64,000 bases of DNA from a virus, in IMG/VR virus record IMGVR_UViG_3300032322_001315, positions 26,510-90,509 of that record; one strand, given 5' to 3'. This document shows, in pieces, positions 30,473 to 39,250 of this stretch (its first letter is position 1; each line of letters starts with the position of its first letter). The notes beneath the pieces are model-generated. The model saw nothing but the letters and a program-made list of their open reading frames with translations. It made no database searches and was not told the DNA's origin. The position numbers were made by a program, and so were the translations under genes.

Positions 30473-31028
30473 AGAGTTTGTTCCTTTTCTTCAATCCAGA
30501 TTGTAGTGCTAGAGGTTTTGCTTTTTTCGTAAACACAATACCATTCATATGGTCGTATTCATGAAGAAATACTCTAGCAGACAGTCCAGAAAATGTTACG
30601 GTCTTCTTCTCGCCGGTGAAATCTTGATATTCAACGACAATACTTTCTGGTCTGGATATATTTAGGAACAATTGTGGAAAAGACAGACACCCTTCTGACA
30701 TATGTACCATTGTCATAGATTCATCAATAATCTTGGGATTGAAGAATGCAACATACTCTCCTTCTGGGTCTCCCATGACGAACACTCGATATTTAAATCC
30801 GCATTGATTTGCAGATAGACCCAATCCTCTATGTTGCTTACAAGTTTCTACTAGAGCAGATGCAAATTCATTTGGATTATAAGGAGGATTTTCAAAATTA
30901 AAATCTTCCAACTTTTGAGTAAGCACAGGATCATTTTCTTGAACTAACTTAAAAGTTGTAATCTTTTGAGTTTCAATTCTTCCTTTTACCGCATCAGCTG
31001 TATCAAAAACAAAAAAATCATTACTCAT
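30420..31028 (-). CDS. def: Peptide deformylase
   Basis: 202 residues. The three canonical motifs are present: GLGLSANQ (68-75, usual GxGLAAxQ), EGCLSFP (112-118) and HEYDH (156-160, usual HExDH). The metal ligands are C114, H156 and H160. It removes the N-formyl group from nascent peptides. Phage-encoded deformylases in marine T4-like phages are thought to help host photosystem or phage protein maturation. It overlaps the oxygenase gene by 53 bp and gp46 by 1 bp. Confidence 0.95.
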   Translation of the reverse strand: MSNDFFVFDTADAVKGRIETQKITTFKLVQENDPVLTQKLEDFNFENPPYNPNEFASALVETCKQHRGLGLSANQCGFKYRVFVMGDPEGEYVAFFNPKIIDESMTMVHMSEGCLSFPQLFLNISRPESIVVEYQDFTGEKKTVTFSGLSARVFLHEYDHMNGIVFTKKAKPLALQSGLKKRNKLYARFRKATKAMATRVRT

Positions 31029-32740
31029 TATGCTATCCTACTAAAGTTGTTTTTCTTTTCAAATCGAACGACCGAGCGGAACTTATCGAACAACTGGTCT
31101 CCTTTATGACTGATAACAAATACGTTTGTATCGTTTCCAATATCATACATCAACTTCAAAAATTCTTCTGTGCCTCCAACATCAAGACTGCTATCAAACA
31201 CTTCATCAAGAACCAAAAGATTTGTGTTTGTGCTATTCTTTAATTTTGCAATTTGTCTCCAAGTAAACAGAATAGCAAGGTCAATACGCATCTTCTCGCC
31301 TTCAGAGAAGTTGTTATAACTGAAATCGTCTCTATGTCTAGATTTGATTGTTTCTTCAAAACTCTCATTCAAGTTAAAGTTAATAAATGAGTCCATTGAG
31401 GTCAAATATTTATTAATCAACTTATTAATAATCGGCAAATATTGCTTGATTATTTTAGTCTTGATACCTGTATCTTTTAATAGATTGGACGCAAAATCGC
31501 AATACTGTTTCTCTGTTGAAAGTTCTTTTTGTTTTTCTTTAAGTGTTTCTAACTGTTGATTCAACTCTTTCAATTGTTCATCTTCATTAACTGAACTGAT
31601 TTTCTTCAGAGATAGAATTCTGATATCTTCATTCAGTTTTGTAATATACTTATTGATTGCAAGAATAGAAGAATTGTGCTTTACGATTTCAGAATTGTGT
31701 GAGTTTATGTCCTGAGTTATTTTTACGATTTCTTTTATGCGGGCATCGACTTTCTGAATTTCACTTTGAATTTGTTCAAGTCCAGTCTTTTGTTCATTTG
31801 CCTTATCTTGTCTTTCTTTAATTTGACTTGCTTTAAATTCTTCTTCAATATTTTGTCTGCAAGTAGGACAGTTATCATTTTCATGATAGAACTCAATGTC
31901 CTTCTCAATCTTCGAAATATTGTTTTCAATCTTGGATTCTAATTGAATCAGTTTTTTATTCTTCAATTCAGTCGATGTTTTATCATCTATGCTTTTCATC
32001 ATAGCATCAATGTGCTTCTGAATCAATTCAATTTCAGATTGAAGTTTTGTTACATGCTCTTCATTTTCTTTGAGTTCTTTTTGTTTTTCTACAATTTCTT
32101 CTTCTTTGTTCTTTTCACCTTCTTCAAGATGCTGAAGTTTCATCTTGATTTTTGCTTCAGTCAAGTCTAGGTCATATTTTAGTTGTGCTGAAGAATCTTT
32201 TAGTTCTACCATCTTTTGCTTCAGCAGAGTATTCATTGAAGAGAAGATTTGAATATCGAGAAGGTCTTCAATGATTGCTCTGCGGTCAGCAGCAGAAAGT
32301 TGCATGAACGGAGTAAATGACGCAGACCCCAGAATAACAATCTGGGTGAACGACTTATAGTTCAACTTCAAAATACTCTTCTCTAGAACCTCTTGATAGT
32401 CTCTAGATGCTGCATCTTGATTGAGAAGTTTGCCGTCAATATGAATTTCAAAAACGCTAGGTTTGATACCACGAACGACTTTGTAATTCTTGTTGCCTAT
32501 CGTGAATTCAATCTCAACAACGCAATCTCTTTCATTGATGGAGTTCAGCAGTTGTGGTTTATTGATTTTACGATAAGGCTTACCAAAAAGACCAAACGTT
32601 AATGCATCAAGAATGGTCGACTTACCCGAACCATTATTGCCGATGATTAATGTGTTTGGTGAACGAGTTAAATCTATTTCAGTAAAAACATTGCCGGTAC
32701 TGAGCAGATTCTTCCATCTTACTTTTTCAAAAATAATCAT
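31028..32740 (-). CDS. 46: Recombination nuclease ATPase subunit (gp46, SbcC/Rad50-like)
   Basis: 570 residues. Walker A GNNGSGKST (34-42), long coiled coil ~175-430 interrupted by the zinc hook CPTC (291-294), then signature FSEGEKMRIDLA and Walker B NLLVLDEVFDSSLD. It matches T4 gp46 in length (560) and layout. With gp47 it resects DNA ends, degrades host DNA and feeds recombination-dependent replication. It overlaps gp47 by 4 bp. Confidence 0.95.
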   Translation of the reverse strand: MIIFEKVRWKNLLSTGNVFTEIDLTRSPNTLIIGNNGSGKSTILDALTFGLFGKPYRKINKPQLLNSINERDCVVEIEFTIGNKNYKVVRGIKPSVFEIHIDGKLLNQDAASRDYQEVLEKSILKLNYKSFTQIVILGSASFTPFMQLSAADRRAIIEDLLDIQIFSSMNTLLKQKMVELKDSSAQLKYDLDLTEAKIKMKLQHLEEGEKNKEEEIVEKQKELKENEEHVTKLQSEIELIQKHIDAMMKSIDDKTSTELKNKKLIQLESKIENNISKIEKDIEFYHENDNCPTCRQNIEEEFKASQIKERQDKANEQKTGLEQIQSEIQKVDARIKEIVKITQDINSHNSEIVKHNSSILAINKYITKLNEDIRILSLKKISSVNEDEQLKELNQQLETLKEKQKELSTEKQYCDFASNLLKDTGIKTKIIKQYLPIINKLINKYLTSMDSFINFNLNESFEETIKSRHRDDFSYNNFSEGEKMRIDLAILFTWRQIAKLKNSTNTNLLVLDEVFDSSLDVGGTEEFLKLMYDIGNDTNVFVISHKGDQLFDKFRSVVRFEKKNNFSRIA

Positions 32741-33819
32741 GCTTGTTCTAAGTTAAGTGCTTCAATATAAAGTTCTTTGAGAACGGTCTTGAGTTTGTTT
32801 CCGTCGATGTGTTCATGTTCAATCGAATCAACATATGTGTTTAGAATAGTCAAAGTGTCTTCTGCCTGTTCTACTATATCATCATCTACGCCTTCTGTCA
32901 AGGCAGAAAAGTCTTCAACAATGCTAACGTCTGACGGGCCTGCCTGGTAGATATTGTTGATAAACACATCAAACAAATAAGGATTTGTCTTGTTAACAAC
33001 CACAACCTTTATGTACTTGTTTGCATAATCATAGAATTCTTGAGTTGCGATTGTAGTAATATCATTCTTTTTATCATCGTACACAAGACGAACAAACATT
33101 TCGTAAGGATTAATCACAAACTCAAGTTCTCTAGTTTTCAAATCAAGAATATGAAATCCTCTTTGGTCGCCATAGTCTTGCCATGTCAATGGATATGGAT
33201 TGCCAAGATAATAGATTCCATTTTGATTTGACTTGTGATGATAGTGACCAGAGAACGTCATGTCGAATTTCTGAAAAATATTCTGAGGTAGTCCTTCTTC
33301 AGAATGAGCACCTCGATACATCGCAAAACCTTCAATCTCAAAGTGACCGCAGCAGATAGTTGCCTTAGTGTGCTTCATTATATCAAGACATTGACTGTAG
33401 TTATCTGCACACATCCAAGGAATCATGCAAACGTCATCTGATTCATTTTCATAGTTCAAATGTATAACTTGAGGAGAATCAATAACATTGACATTATCGT
33501 ATTCTCTTAGAAGCAAATCGGCAGAGTTTACATCATTTGTGTTTTTATAATATGTGTCATGATTACCTGCAAGCATATGAACTTGAATATTCTCTTGTGC
33601 AAGAACATCAAAAAACATTTGCTTTGCACGTTGCAGCGAATAAAAATTAATATACTTTCTGCGGTCAAATGTATCACCAAGAATCAATAACGTGGTGATA
33701 CCTTCTTCCTTCAACTTTGGAAAAAACACATTACGATAAAACTTTTCATAATAGTCTAGAAAATTTACAGAATCATTTCTAGCACCAAAATGTTGGTCGG
33801 TAATTAATGCAACTTTCAC
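32737..33819 (-). CDS. 47: Recombination nuclease subunit (gp47, SbcD/Mre11-like)
   Basis: 360 residues. Metallophosphoesterase motifs DQHFG (8-12), LGDTFDRRK, AGNHD, GHFE and SGHYHH run in Mre11/gp47 order. T4 gp47 is 339 residues. The C-terminal region is acidic and probably contacts gp46. It overlaps both gp46 and the upstream cytidylyltransferase-like gene by 4 bp each. Confidence 0.95.
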   Translation of the reverse strand: MKVALITDQHFGARNDSVNFLDYYEKFYRNVFFPKLKEEGITTLLILGDTFDRRKYINFYSLQRAKQMFFDVLAQENIQVHMLAGNHDTYYKNTNDVNSADLLLREYDNVNVIDSPQVIHLNYENESDDVCMIPWMCADNYSQCLDIMKHTKATICCGHFEIEGFAMYRGAHSEEGLPQNIFQKFDMTFSGHYHHKSNQNGIYYLGNPYPLTWQDYGDQRGFHILDLKTRELEFVINPYEMFVRLVYDDKKNDITTIATQEFYDYANKYIKVVVVNKTNPYLFDVFINNIYQAGPSDVSIVEDFSALTEGVDDDIVEQAEDTLTILNTYVDSIEHEHIDGNKLKTVLKELYIEALNLEQA

Positions 33820-34256
33820 TTTTTTCCTTTTTCGAGTTTAGAAACTTCTGCATCATAAACTCTTTTTCTTAGATTCGAACTGCTATATGGATGTTCTCTT
33901 TCGTGATAGAACAATTCTATGCCGTGGTCCAAACACCATTGCTTTGCCGTACAATCTTTGGTCTTGTATTCATCACCAAGAAAACGAATATCAATGTGCT
34001 GAGTCTTAAAGATATTGAGTAAATCATCTTCTGTAGCATATACAAGAACCTCATCAACATATCTACAAGCAGAAACTTGTGCATACCGTTCATAGATAGA
34101 TTGAACAGGTTTATTTTTTGTTTCTGGTCTATCAATAGTAGGATCGACTTGAATAGCAACAATCAAGTAATCGCATAGTCTTTTTTCTTCTTTCAACATT
34201 GTTACATGACCAGCATGAAACAAATCAAACGTGCTACAATTGAACCCTATCTTCAT
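33816..34256 (-). CDS. Glycerol-3-phosphate cytidylyltransferase-like protein (TagD)
   Basis: 146 residues. FNCSTFDLFHAGHVTMLKEEKRLCDYLIVAI gives the HxGH motif (HAGH, ~14-17) of the cytidylyltransferase superfamily; the C-terminal YSSSNLRKRVYD provides the RTxGISTT-like segment. The size fits TagD (~130-150). It would form CDP-glycerol or another CDP-activated compound. CDP-sugars are also substrates for the 3-dehydrase at 2280-3563, an interesting but unproven connection. It lies between gp47 and gp55 within an early/middle transcript. Confidence 0.85.
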   Translation of the reverse strand: MKIGFNCSTFDLFHAGHVTMLKEEKRLCDYLIVAIQVDPTIDRPETKNKPVQSIYERYAQVSACRYVDEVLVYATEDDLLNIFKTQHIDIRFLGDEYKTKDCTAKQWCLDHGIELFYHEREHPYSSSNLRKRVYDAEVSKLEKGKK

Positions 34257-34262
34257 AGTATA

Positions 34263-34796
34263 TCACTCCTCAACAAAATTTTCAATACCTTTTGGTTTGT
34301 TTGCCTTTTTCTTTTTTCGTCTGGATTCTTCGTAGTTGTGAATGAACTCAGATATATTGTCATAAAGTTCAAATTGTCTTGACGTACCATCATCAAATTC
34401 TAACATTTCAAATTCGTCCATAATACCTATATGTTCGGTAGACTTATATTTGACATATAGTTGTTTCTTTTCTTTATCAATTCTTCTGAGAAATGCATAG
34501 TGAATGATTTGAGTAAAGTATGCGAAAGGATTACTTGATTTTGCTGGATCAAAATTTTCAAAATACATCAGACAGTTTTCTATACCGTCAGATACCATTT
34601 CTTCACGATAGGTATAATTGATAAAGTTTGGTCGATGGGAGTATCCTTCGGCAATCTTTAGAAAACATTCACCCACATAGTTGGGTATTGGTGGTTTTGG
34701 TTTTCCTTCAGTCTTTGCTTGTTTGCATTTCTCCTTGTAATCTACCAATACTTTGAGAAAATCTTTGTTGTTTACATAGTGTGTGTTCTTTGCCAT
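34263..34796 (-). CDS. 55: Late sigma factor (gp55)
   Basis: 177 residues. YVNNKDFLKVLVDYKEK, FLKIAEGYSHRPNFINYTYREEMVSDGIENCLMYFENFDPAKSSNPFAYFTQIIHYAFLRRIDKEKKQ matches the conserved core of T4 gp55 (185 residues). It directs host RNA polymerase to TATAAATA promoters together with gp45, and such elements are found in this window in front of the structural genes. Upstream sequence has no strong sigma70 promoter on this strand. Confidence 0.93.
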   Translation of the reverse strand: MAKNTHYVNNKDFLKVLVDYKEKCKQAKTEGKPKPPIPNYVGECFLKIAEGYSHRPNFINYTYREEMVSDGIENCLMYFENFDPAKSSNPFAYFTQIIHYAFLRRIDKEKKQLYVKYKSTEHIGIMDEFEMLEFDDGTSRQFELYDNISEFIHNYEESRRKKKKANKPKGIENFVEE

Positions 34797-34815
34797 AATA
34801 TTTCACGGATTCCTC

Positions 34816-34844
34816 TTGACAAGTGCTTGACAACAACATACAAT
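34816..34844 (+). promoter_or_regulatory. Orphan sigma70-type promoter on the plus strand
   Basis: TTGACA-17-TACAAT in the 89-bp gap between gp55 and the next gene, pointing rightward with no plus-strand gene in front. It would produce RNA antisense to the gene at 34886-35269. A short inverted repeat CATAC/GTATG overlaps the -10. Could be coincidence. Confidence 0.45.
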
Positions 34845-34885
34845 GAGTATGTCCTGTTTGATGCTGATAAAAGGATTAGCTAATA

Positions 34886-35269
34886 CTAATGTAGATTCTT
34901 TTGTTCAGGATTTAACTGAAAGAGCTTCCACATATTAACTAACTCTTCTTCATTCATTTTACTAATTTGTTCTTTTGTTTCTTCTCTGTCAGAGAGCAGT
35001 TGCAGTTGACTTTCATAAAATTCAAAGAAGTCTTCACTTGGTATCATCTCAAAGAGAATCTCATTTCTATCAATTGTAATTTCATTTACTGCAAGTATAG
35101 GAATAGGTAACCAATGAAACATACTAACATAATCTTTCTTGTCATTTTTTTCTGTTGAGATTTCAACTACCATTGGTTCTTTTATTTTTAGAGTAAAGCC
35201 ATCTTCGTCTATAACGTTAGCGATAATGTCTTCTCCGTTTTTTAATCTGAACATTTTGATGTTATGCAT
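34886..35269 (-). CDS. Small conserved protein, paralogue of the one before gp43
   Basis: 127 residues. MHNIKMFRLKNGEDIIANV and the later ILFEMIPSEDFFEFYESQ mirror the gene at 17438-17746 (MNIKAFKLITGEEVLAEV and PAEDFIDNY). The N-terminal half is all beta; the C-terminal tail is helical and acidic. The shared layout suggests an Sm-like or SH3-like fold, possibly RNA binding, but no evidence beyond pattern. It overlaps UvsW by 8 bp and ends near gp55. Confidence 0.75.
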   Translation of the reverse strand: MHNIKMFRLKNGEDIIANVIDEDGFTLKIKEPMVVEISTEKNDKKDYVSMFHWLPIPILAVNEITIDRNEILFEMIPSEDFFEFYESQLQLLSDREETKEQISKMNEEELVNMWKLFQLNPEQKNLH

Positions 35270-36764
35270 TTTTTAATCCTATCTTATAGAGTTTATAAGG
35301 AAAATGTTCTTCATTATATATCTTGACACGTTCAACGAAATGTTTTAGAGTATAGTTCATGTGTTTGCCTACTCTTAAATCATCTGCAATGTCATACAAT
35401 GTTGCTATTTCTTTTCCTTCTGATTGTCTGAGTCCTCTTCCAATACTTTGAAGGTTTCTAACTCTGCTTTTAGATGGTGAAGCAAATATAATGTTATGAA
35501 GATTTCTTATATTGATGCCTGTGCTAAATGTACCAAATGAAGCAACAACAATAGCATCTTTTTCTTTCTCCATAATTTTTCTTATATTTTCTCTATCCGC
35601 TGTCTCTGTATTACCATAAACAAAAAATACTTTACGACCATTTAAATTTTTTGAATTTAATAATAAATCATACAGGATTTTGCCATGCTTGTCAACATAT
35701 TGGAAAAGAATTAAGGTATTCCTACCGAGAGACAATGCTAGGTTTTTTATAAATTTGTTTCTGGAGTCACTCCCAACAAGGTAATCGATTTCTTCCTGAT
35801 ATGTTTTCTGTTTCATTTCCTTACAAATTTCTTCGTCATGTTTCAATACTAAACATTTGATGCGAAATTCTGCAAGTTGCTTGTTCTCGATTAACTCCTT
35901 TGTTGTTATTAGTTTTTCTGCTGGTCCGAATAATCCTTCAAGTACAAGTTTGTGAGTTTTTGTACCATCCAATGTTCCTGTAAGTCCAATACGATACTTA
36001 GTGTTGGTACACGCAGTCATTATTGTAGTAAGGGATTGTGCTTTGAAGAGGTGTGCTTCATCTCCTATGATGTAATCAAACTGCTGAAAATATTCTTTAG
36101 GGAGTTGATAGAGAGACTGCCACGTGGAAATAATTAACTTCTTACTTGAGTATTTATCTTTTCCTTGATATACTTTGTGTATATTGTCTTCAACGCTGAA
36201 GCCATTCGCAGACGAATAATCTGCGAAATCGGAATATAGTTGCTCAACAAGAGAAGTAGTTGGAACAATTATTAGCCCTTTATAGTTCTTGTAATCTATC
36301 ATTTGACGTATAATTAGATATATCATCAATGATTTACCGGATGCTGTAGGGGATAATAACAATGCTCTTTTGTGCCTCATAGTATGCACAAATGCATTTA
36401 ACTGATAGTCACGAACTTCTATCGGTTGTCCTCGTCCATGAATATTTAGTTCGTCAGTAAATTTTTTTGCTAGAACTAGAGAATAATCTTCAGTTAAGTC
36501 TGGTCTTGGGTCATCGTATTGTATTGTATAACTTCTTTCTTCTGCAAACGATTCGATGTAAGACAGTAATCCAAGATACAAAGTATTAGTTCTTAAATCG
36601 AATAGACGTATCTTTCCATCCCAGATGCGATTGCGAAATGCTGGTGTGAATTGATATCCGGGTACAAAGAATGTGAAATACTCTGAAAGTTCTTTTGCTA
36701 AGTGTCTTTCACATTCTACTGTAACATATACCTCATTTAGTTTGCGTATTGTTAAATCATGCAT
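35262..36764 (-). CDS. uvsW: DNA helicase UvsW
   Basis: 500 residues. Walker A SPTASGKS (138-145), DEAH box GDEAHLF (234-237), TGTLDGT and the C-terminal SFGTFSTGINIRNLHNIIF and SIGRGLRQ motifs of SF2 helicases. The N-terminal ~110 residues form the small DNA-binding domain seen in UvsW. T4 UvsW is 503 residues. It unwinds branched intermediates and R-loops, promoting the switch to recombination-dependent replication. It overlaps the small protein upstream by 8 bp and starts 3 bp after uvsY. Confidence 0.95.
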   Translation of the reverse strand: MHDLTIRKLNEVYVTVECERHLAKELSEYFTFFVPGYQFTPAFRNRIWDGKIRLFDLRTNTLYLGLLSYIESFAEERSYTIQYDDPRPDLTEDYSLVLAKKFTDELNIHGRGQPIEVRDYQLNAFVHTMRHKRALLLSPTASGKSLMIYLIIRQMIDYKNYKGLIIVPTTSLVEQLYSDFADYSSANGFSVEDNIHKVYQGKDKYSSKKLIISTWQSLYQLPKEYFQQFDYIIGDEAHLFKAQSLTTIMTACTNTKYRIGLTGTLDGTKTHKLVLEGLFGPAEKLITTKELIENKQLAEFRIKCLVLKHDEEICKEMKQKTYQEEIDYLVGSDSRNKFIKNLALSLGRNTLILFQYVDKHGKILYDLLLNSKNLNGRKVFFVYGNTETADRENIRKIMEKEKDAIVVASFGTFSTGINIRNLHNIIFASPSKSRVRNLQSIGRGLRQSEGKEIATLYDIADDLRVGKHMNYTLKHFVERVKIYNEEHFPYKLYKIGLKNA

Positions 36765-36767
36765 TAA

Positions 36768-37205
36768 CTAGTGTGCGCCATGTATAAATTTTTCCCATGC
36801 CATATATTCTTTGAGTTGCCAAGTTCTACTGTTCAACTCTTTTAGAATTGCTTCGCAAATACTTACTACCTCATCGTGATAGACCTTCTTTTCAAGAAGT
36901 CTAATCAAATCATTATCTGCTTCTAGATATGTAGTCACATCAGATTTGAGTGTATAACGAAATGGTTCCCAACCATGTTCCTCAAGTTCTTCTTGTGACA
37001 TTTTACCTGTATAATATTCCCACTTAGTCTTACGCAGACGATTATAGTCAAACATTGCTTTCTTAGAGGCAAGTTTGTGACTAGAAAGAATGTTCAAGTA
37101 TTTGCTATGTAGAATAGGAATACGGACGATTGCTCTAGATGCTTCTGTTTCATCAACAACAGAATCCTGTGCCCAATATTCAAGAACCTTGTCTAACGTT
37201 TCCAT
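36768..37205 (-). CDS. uvsY: Recombination mediator UvsY
   Basis: 145 residues. Similar in length to T4 UvsY (137) and with the helical pattern HSKYLNILSSHKLASKKAMFDYNRLRKTKWEYYTGKMSQEE matching the T4 core (YSKWLNKHSSIKKEM...ARLDYYSG). It loads UvsX onto single-stranded DNA covered by gp32. A clear TTGACG-17-TATACT promoter precedes it, with the ATG about 27 bases from the -10. The neighbour UvsW follows 3 bp downstream. Confidence 0.9.
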   Translation of the reverse strand: METLDKVLEYWAQDSVVDETEASRAIVRIPILHSKYLNILSSHKLASKKAMFDYNRLRKTKWEYYTGKMSQEELEEHGWEPFRYTLKSDVTTYLEADNDLIRLLEKKVYHDEVVSICEAILKELNSRTWQLKEYMAWEKFIHGAH

Positions 37206-37231
37206 AATAAAAATCCTAAACTTAAAATTTC

Positions 37232-37260
37232 AGTATAACACAGATTGTATTAATCGTCAA
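37232..37260 (-). promoter_or_regulatory. Sigma70-type promoter TTGACG-17-TATACT (uvsY)
   Basis: Near-consensus hexamers at ideal spacing on the minus strand. The -35 overlaps the last codons of the gene upstream. Drives uvsY-uvsW. Confidence 0.85.
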
Positions 37261-37796
37261 CTAATTGTGCTGACTCTCAAATATGAAAATCTAAAGTTTG
37301 CCGTTGCAACTAATGGTGTGGTATTTTCATCTGTGGTAGTGAAATTGATTCCACTTAAATTTTCTGGAAACAAATCATAAAAATCTATAGTTATCTTTCT
37401 GTTATTAAGGGCACTTAAAATTTGCAAAGACCCATCAGAATATTGAGGTTTCTTAGAGTTCACAGTAAAAGGTGATAAATTTTTTAAATTTCTATACTCA
37501 TCGAAATTTTCTGGGAATGTCATACCTCTCAACCAATAGTAGATATCAGACCAAGAAGTTAAATCTTCGTTTACTAAAAATTTAACTTCTAATGGATCAT
37601 AATGAAATTTTGTTCCTGGAACATGAAGGTCAGAAAAAGGAGTAGGATGAATAATATCATCTAGATAACCACCAGGCAAATTAACTTCTTGGCAAAAATA
37701 TTGAGTGTTAGGTATTCTGCTAAAAGTAAACAGAAATTTTGTTTGCTGAAGTAAATCTTTATTTTGAGGTTGAGTGTTTACATATGGACTTAGCAT
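37257..37796 (-). CDS. Virion protein, tail-tube-like (gp54/gp19 type candidate)
   Basis: 179 residues. KFLFTFSRIPNTQYFCQEVNLPGG starts a beta-rich domain resembling the tail tube/baseplate-tube fold of gp19 and gp54. KFLVNEDLTSWSDIYYWLRGMTFPENFDEYRN has the SW..I..WL pattern typical of tail tube proteins. A late promoter and strong AAGGAG-type site precede the ATG at 37796, and the gene lies after gp23, consistent with a late structural role. T4 does not have it at this location. Which tube or baseplate part it is cannot be settled here. Confidence 0.6.
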   Translation of the reverse strand: MLSPYVNTQPQNKDLLQQTKFLFTFSRIPNTQYFCQEVNLPGGYLDDIIHPTPFSDLHVPGTKFHYDPLEVKFLVNEDLTSWSDIYYWLRGMTFPENFDEYRNLKNLSPFTVNSKKPQYSDGSLQILSALNNRKITIDFYDLFPENLSGINFTTTDENTTPLVATANFRFSYLRVSTIS

Positions 37797-37814
37797 AGTA
37801 TCTCCTTTGTCATT

Positions 37815-37822
37815 TATTTATA
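37815..37822 (-). promoter_or_regulatory. T4-type late promoter (TATAAATA, perfect)
   Basis: A perfect late consensus 19 bp upstream of the ATG at 37796, immediately below the gp23 terminator. Confidence 0.85.
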
Positions 37823-37827
37823 GAACC

Positions 37828-37857
37828 AAAAAAGAGGAGAGTCTTGCGACTCTCCTC
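37828..37857 (-). terminator. Rho-independent terminator of gp23
   Basis: On the minus strand GAGGAGAGTC pairs with GACTCTCCTC (10 bp) around GCAA and is followed by six T (37833-37828). It ends the gp23 transcript about 30 bp beyond the stop and separates it from the next late promoter. Confidence 0.95.
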
Positions 37858-37887
37858 CAAGTGTCACTCTTAACGGTGACTCAAAAC

Positions 37888-39213
37888 TTACATCAGGTTT
37901 CTGACACCGAAAATACGGTAGTAGACGTTGGTGCGTGCTTGCAGAAGACCATTGCCTTGGGTTAGACCTTGTGCAAATGGGTTTGCAACCATACCATAAC
38001 GTGTCTTGAAACCAATCTTTGGTTGGAATGTGTCTTGGTCGACAGCACGAACCATTTGGAGAGGAACGTATGGGCAGTAGAAGAGACCTGCGTCATATGG
38101 TGATGAACCTTTATAACCAACTGTTACTAGTTCTTGGTTAGCGGTGTATCCTCCAAAGTATGGATCGATGTAAACCTTGATACGACCATGTAGAAGTCCA
38201 GCAAATGTATTGCCAGTGTCATCTACTGTTAGGTCTGCTTGAAGTGCTGGAGTATATGAAAGAACCCCTGCCATTGCCATTGCTGAAGCAACGTCTGAAG
38301 AAACAATCAGAACGTTACCCTTACCTCTACGGGTTTGCTTAGCGATAACATTAGCATCACGTTCAATTTGGAAAATCAGACCCTTGAAACGTTCAACTGA
38401 CCAACGACCATTTGAGTCGGTATCTAGGTCGAAATAACCAGAAGTAACGGTACCGTACTGAGCACCTGGAACAGCGCAGGTGTAGATGGTGCGAATAACT
38501 TCACGGTTGATTTCTGAAAGAATTTCTGTTGACAGAATGTTGCTCAGTTCTGTCTCAGCATCTAGACCATGGATTGCCTTCAGGTCTTGTGCGAGTTCTA
38601 ACGAGTATTCAGCCTTCAGGGCACGTGATTGAGCAGTTACAGTAACTTTTTCAATTGTGAATCCCATTTGCTGGAAGATAGCGTTAGCATTTGAACCTAG
38701 ATATTCTGCGGTTGCAGTTGGCATTCCAATACCAGTTGTGAATGCGTTTGCAGTCAGGTTAGCAACTGGGTTGGTTGAGGTGTCTGAATCCAGAGTACCT
38801 CTGAAACCGTATGGGTTTGCTGCTGAAACTGCACCAGAGAAAATGGTATTTGCTTCATTGTAGAATGCTTCTGAGTTATTGCCTTGACCATTGTAACGAG
38901 CTCTCATTGCGAAAATGAGTCCTGTTGGTCCAGTCATTGGTTGAACACCAGCAACGTCATAAGCAATCAGGTTTGGCAACGAACGGCGAACAAGAGAAAT
39001 CAGGATTGGGTCAAAGTTTTGAACACCACCAGTGATGTTTGTTGGACCTGGACCTGCTTCTGATAGAACTTGTCTTGCTTCGTTCATAGCTTGTTGTTGA
39101 TTTTCCAGAACAAGTGCTGTAACAGCCTTCTTGTAAGGATCCTTGATGGAGTCTAGTTCTGGATGTTCCAGAACTGGCTGCCATTTCTTTTGTAGTTCTT
39201 CGGTTAAGTACAT
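37888..39213 (-). CDS. 23: Major capsid protein (gp23)
   Basis: 441 residues. N-terminal delta region (1-52) ends in LSE|A, the (L/I)xE site at which gp21 cleaves in T4 at residue 65. QPMTGPTGLIFAMRARYNG is the conserved capsid core start, and the C-terminal RYGMVANPFA is typical. The protein is shorter than T4 gp23 (521), as in marine T4-like phages, which lack insertions. A late promoter (39243-39250) and a strong ribosome-binding site precede it. It assembles hexamers of the head. Confidence 0.97.
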   Translation of the reverse strand: MYLTEELQKKWQPVLEHPELDSIKDPYKKAVTALVLENQQQAMNEARQVLSEAGPGPTNITGGVQNFDPILISLVRRSLPNLIAYDVAGVQPMTGPTGLIFAMRARYNGQGNNSEAFYNEANTIFSGAVSAANPYGFRGTLDSDTSTNPVANLTANAFTTGIGMPTATAEYLGSNANAIFQQMGFTIEKVTVTAQSRALKAEYSLELAQDLKAIHGLDAETELSNILSTEILSEINREVIRTIYTCAVPGAQYGTVTSGYFDLDTDSNGRWSVERFKGLIFQIERDANVIAKQTRRGKGNVLIVSSDVASAMAMAGVLSYTPALQADLTVDDTGNTFAGLLHGRIKVYIDPYFGGYTANQELVTVGYKGSSPYDAGLFYCPYVPLQMVRAVDQDTFQPKIGFKTRYGMVANPFAQGLTQGNGLLQARTNVYYRIFGVRNLM

Positions 39214-39242
39214 TTACTTCTCCTTGTTTTTTATTGGTTTTT

Positions 39243-39250
39243 TATTTATT
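39243..39250 (-). promoter_or_regulatory. T4-type late promoter (AATAAATA)
   Basis: 30 bp upstream of the gp23 ATG, one mismatch to the consensus; it overlaps the last codon of gp22. Confidence 0.65.

Noticed and set aside
31402-31412. AATAAATA late-promoter match within gp46
   Set aside because: Inside conserved coding sequence with no downstream gene start nearby.
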